A stretch of 7,692 nt of DNA from the NCBI GenBank assembly GCA_050633205.1, contig JBOEGA010000168.1, positions 1 through 7,692 on the forward strand, written 5' to 3'. Source of the DNA: CBDHHC01 sp050633205. Lineage in GTDB: Bacteria; Pseudomonadota; Alphaproteobacteria; Rhizobiales; CBDHHC01. Under the pieces are notes generated by a model that saw nothing but the letters and a program-made list of their open reading frames with translations, ran no database searches and was not told the DNA's origin. The position numbers were made by a program, and so were the translations under genes. Below are positions 6,415 to 7,692 of this stretch, piece after piece (within the stretch, counting starts at the first letter, position 1; every line of letters begins with the position of its first letter).

Positions 6415-6460
6415 TATTAACTCTATCCTGATATACAGATGCTGCCAGTAAACAGTTCAC

Positions 6461-6465
6461 AGGAG
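6461..6465 (+). promoter_or_regulatory. Shine-Dalgarno that sets a GTG start at 6473
   Basis: AGGAG ends 7 nt before GTG at 6473. The upstream in-frame TTG at 6467 is only 1 nt from this element, too close to be used. The GTG is therefore chosen. Confidence 0.7.
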
Positions 6466-6472
6466 TTTGGCA

Positions 6473-6838
6473 GTGTTGAATATTTATGGTCAGATGTATC
6501 ATAACTTTATCCTGAAGCGCTCGGTGCGCACCAGTGTCATTCATGTTGTTGCCAGCAGTTTTCAGCTGGAAGAATCCCAGATTTTAAGTCCCACACGGCT
6601 TCAGTCCAATATTGCGCTGGCCAGACAAACGGCTATGTATCTTGCTCATACCGGTTTTGGCCTGTCTCAATATGAGGTTGCCAATCTCTTTCATCGAGAC
6701 CGGAAGACTGTAGCTCATGCCTGTATGATAATAGAAGATCTGCGTGATGCAGCTGAGTTTGATCTGAGACTAGCTGTGATGGAAGATGCAGCGCTTTGCC
6801 TTCATAAGGCTTCTCTTTATGAGGGGAGAGCAGCATGA
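6473..6838 (+). CDS. DnaA domain IV-like (Bac_DnaA_C) helix-turn-helix protein, stand-alone
   Basis: A 121-residue protein that corresponds to the C-terminal DNA-binding domain of the replication initiator DnaA, without the AAA+ ATPase. Helix ARQTAMYLAHTGFGLSQYEVANLF (50-73) matches the ARQIAMYLxxxxxxLSxxEIGxxF pattern. HRDRKTVAHACMIIEDL (74-90) matches the DnaA signature GGRDHTTVLHAxxKIEEL, keeping the R-D-x-x-T-V-x-H-A residues that read the DnaA box in the major groove. The first Gly of the signature is replaced (FHRD). The C-terminal 30 residues (91-121) go beyond the usual DnaA end. Family knowledge supports binding to DnaA-box-like DNA; a role in replication control, competition with DnaA, or plain transcription regulation is inference. 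The stop overlaps the next gene's start (ATGA), so the two proteins are probably translated together. Confidence 0.85.
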   Translation: MLNIYGQMYHNFILKRSVRTSVIHVVASSFQLEESQILSPTRLQSNIALARQTAMYLAHTGFGLSQYEVANLFHRDRKTVAHACMIIEDLRDAAEFDLRLAVMEDAALCLHKASLYEGRAA

Positions 6839-7671
6839 AGACAAAAGATGATATCGAACGTAAAGCGCGTGCAATATTACGAAAGCTATCAAAGTCGGGA
6901 ACAATATTGTTGCCTGTGATAGGGGAGGCTGGAGAGTTTGGAGTGTACAGCTCTTCTGTTCCTGGAGGTAAAGCACGGATAAAAGTTTCCTCGGAATTTG
7001 TTCGGGCTTTTTTGACCAGAGACTGGCTCGAAAAAGTTCGTGATGGTTATGTAATTTCAGATGCCGGACATTCCTGGTTGAAAAGACTGGAGAGTGGTGC
7101 GGACCCATTCAGGGGGCAGCATCAGGTGATTGCCCCGGATACAATTGAAACTTCAAATGGGATCACAAGCCGGGTCAAAATCAATCATATGGAGTCGCCG
7201 CTTGAATGGTTGTCGAGAAGAAAAGACAAAAAGGGAAAACCCCTTATCAATAATATTCAATATAAAGCCGGTGACAGGCTTCGTAACGACTTTACCTTCG
7301 CAGGGCTTTCTCCTCGCATAACAGCTAACTGGTCTGCTGTCAGCCGGGCTGCACCCAAGCGTAAACATGGCGGGCAGCAACCTGTTGAGACTGATATGCA
7401 GGAGAATGTAATAGAGGCAAAAGAGCGCTTCAGGAAAGCGCTTGATTTCATAGGTCCGGAGATGTCAGGTATAGTGGTTGATGTCTGTTGCCATCTTAAG
7501 GGGCTTGAAGAAACTGAAAAATCCAGAGGATGGCCCAGACGATCAGGTAAGGTCGTGTTGCAGATAGCGCTAACCAGACTTGCCCGTTATTATGGGCTGG
7601 AGGGTATTAGCGGGAATTCATATGCGAAAATGCAGCATAGCGGTAGCGAAGATTATCGCCCGGAAATATAA
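6835..7671 (+). CDS. DUF6456 domain-containing protein
   Basis: A 278-residue cytoplasmic protein of unknown function. Residues 120-255 match my recall of DUF6456: ESPLEWLSRRKDKKGKPLI (120-138), AGDRLRNDFTFAGLSPRITANW (145-166), AKERFRKALDFIGPEMSGIVVDVCC (195-219), and then LKGLEETEKSRGWPRRSGKVVLQIALTRLARYYGL (221-255). The N-terminal 100 residues hold a predicted winged-helix-like stretch (SSEFVRAFLTRDWLEKVRDGYVISDAG, 52-78). Together with the basic segment KRKHGG (175-180), this suggests nucleic-acid or chromatin contact, but that is inference. DUF6456 is, to my knowledge, confined to Alphaproteobacteria. The gene starts inside the stop of the DnaA-C-like gene (ATGA, 6835-6838) and has its own Shine-Dalgarno, GAGGGGAG (6821-6828). 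The tail after 255 is polar and probably disordered. Confidence 0.85.
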   Translation: MKTKDDIERKARAILRKLSKSGTILLPVIGEAGEFGVYSSSVPGGKARIKVSSEFVRAFLTRDWLEKVRDGYVISDAGHSWLKRLESGADPFRGQHQVIAPDTIETSNGITSRVKINHMESPLEWLSRRKDKKGKPLINNIQYKAGDRLRNDFTFAGLSPRITANWSAVSRAAPKRKHGGQQPVETDMQENVIEAKERFRKALDFIGPEMSGIVVDVCCHLKGLEETEKSRGWPRRSGKVVLQIALTRLARYYGLEGISGNSYAKMQHSGSEDYRPEI

Positions 7672-7692
7672 AGTGAATAAGTCGAGATAAGA

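Overview
The window reads as chromosomal DNA from a moderate-GC alphaproteobacterium. The main evidence is the DUF6456 protein at the right end together with a stand-alone DnaA domain IV-like protein; DUF6456 proteins are, as far as I know, essentially alphaproteobacterial. The AT-rich intergenic regions and modest GC would fit a marine lineage of the Kordiimonadales/Emcibacterales/Sneathiella kind, but that placement is inference. There are no rRNA or tRNA genes, insertion sequences, CRISPR arrays or phage structural genes.

Layout. (1) Positions 1-622, minus strand: the N-terminal part of an exported di-heme cytochrome c peroxidase (MauG/CCP family). It is cut by the window edge, and its reading frame breaks near 93-96. 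(2) Positions 781-2115, plus strand: a membrane-anchored DUF900 alpha/beta hydrolase with an intact-looking catalytic triad. A hairpin at 2121-2153, with T-runs on both strands, closes it and also the convergent gene that follows. (3) Positions 2183-3079, minus strand: two small genes, a DUF2780/DUF2267-like helical protein and then a helix-hairpin-helix DUF4332 protein, 81 bp apart and probably co-transcribed. (4) Positions 3273-4778, plus strand, divergent from (3): a DUF853/YjgR-type HerA-like ATPase ending in a strong terminator. (5) Positions 5107-6327, plus strand: a 406-residue LuxR-type regulator with a long AT-rich leader. (6) Positions 6473-7671, plus strand: a two-gene operon with an ATGA overlap, encoding a DnaA domain IV-like DNA-binding protein and a DUF6456 protein.

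How the genes work together. Most units look like independent housekeeping or accessory genes with their own promoters and terminators. The only tightly coupled pair is the DnaA-C-like/DUF6456 operon. It is the best candidate for an under-described system: a DnaA-box-type reader without an ATPase, translated together with an alphaproteobacterial protein of unknown function. The LuxR-type gene lies just upstream, and its leader shares a CCTGATATA-type motif with the operon leader, so a regulatory link is possible but unproven. Two start codons were revised from Shine-Dalgarno placement: the hydrolase to 781, and the DnaA-C-like gene to a GTG at 6473.
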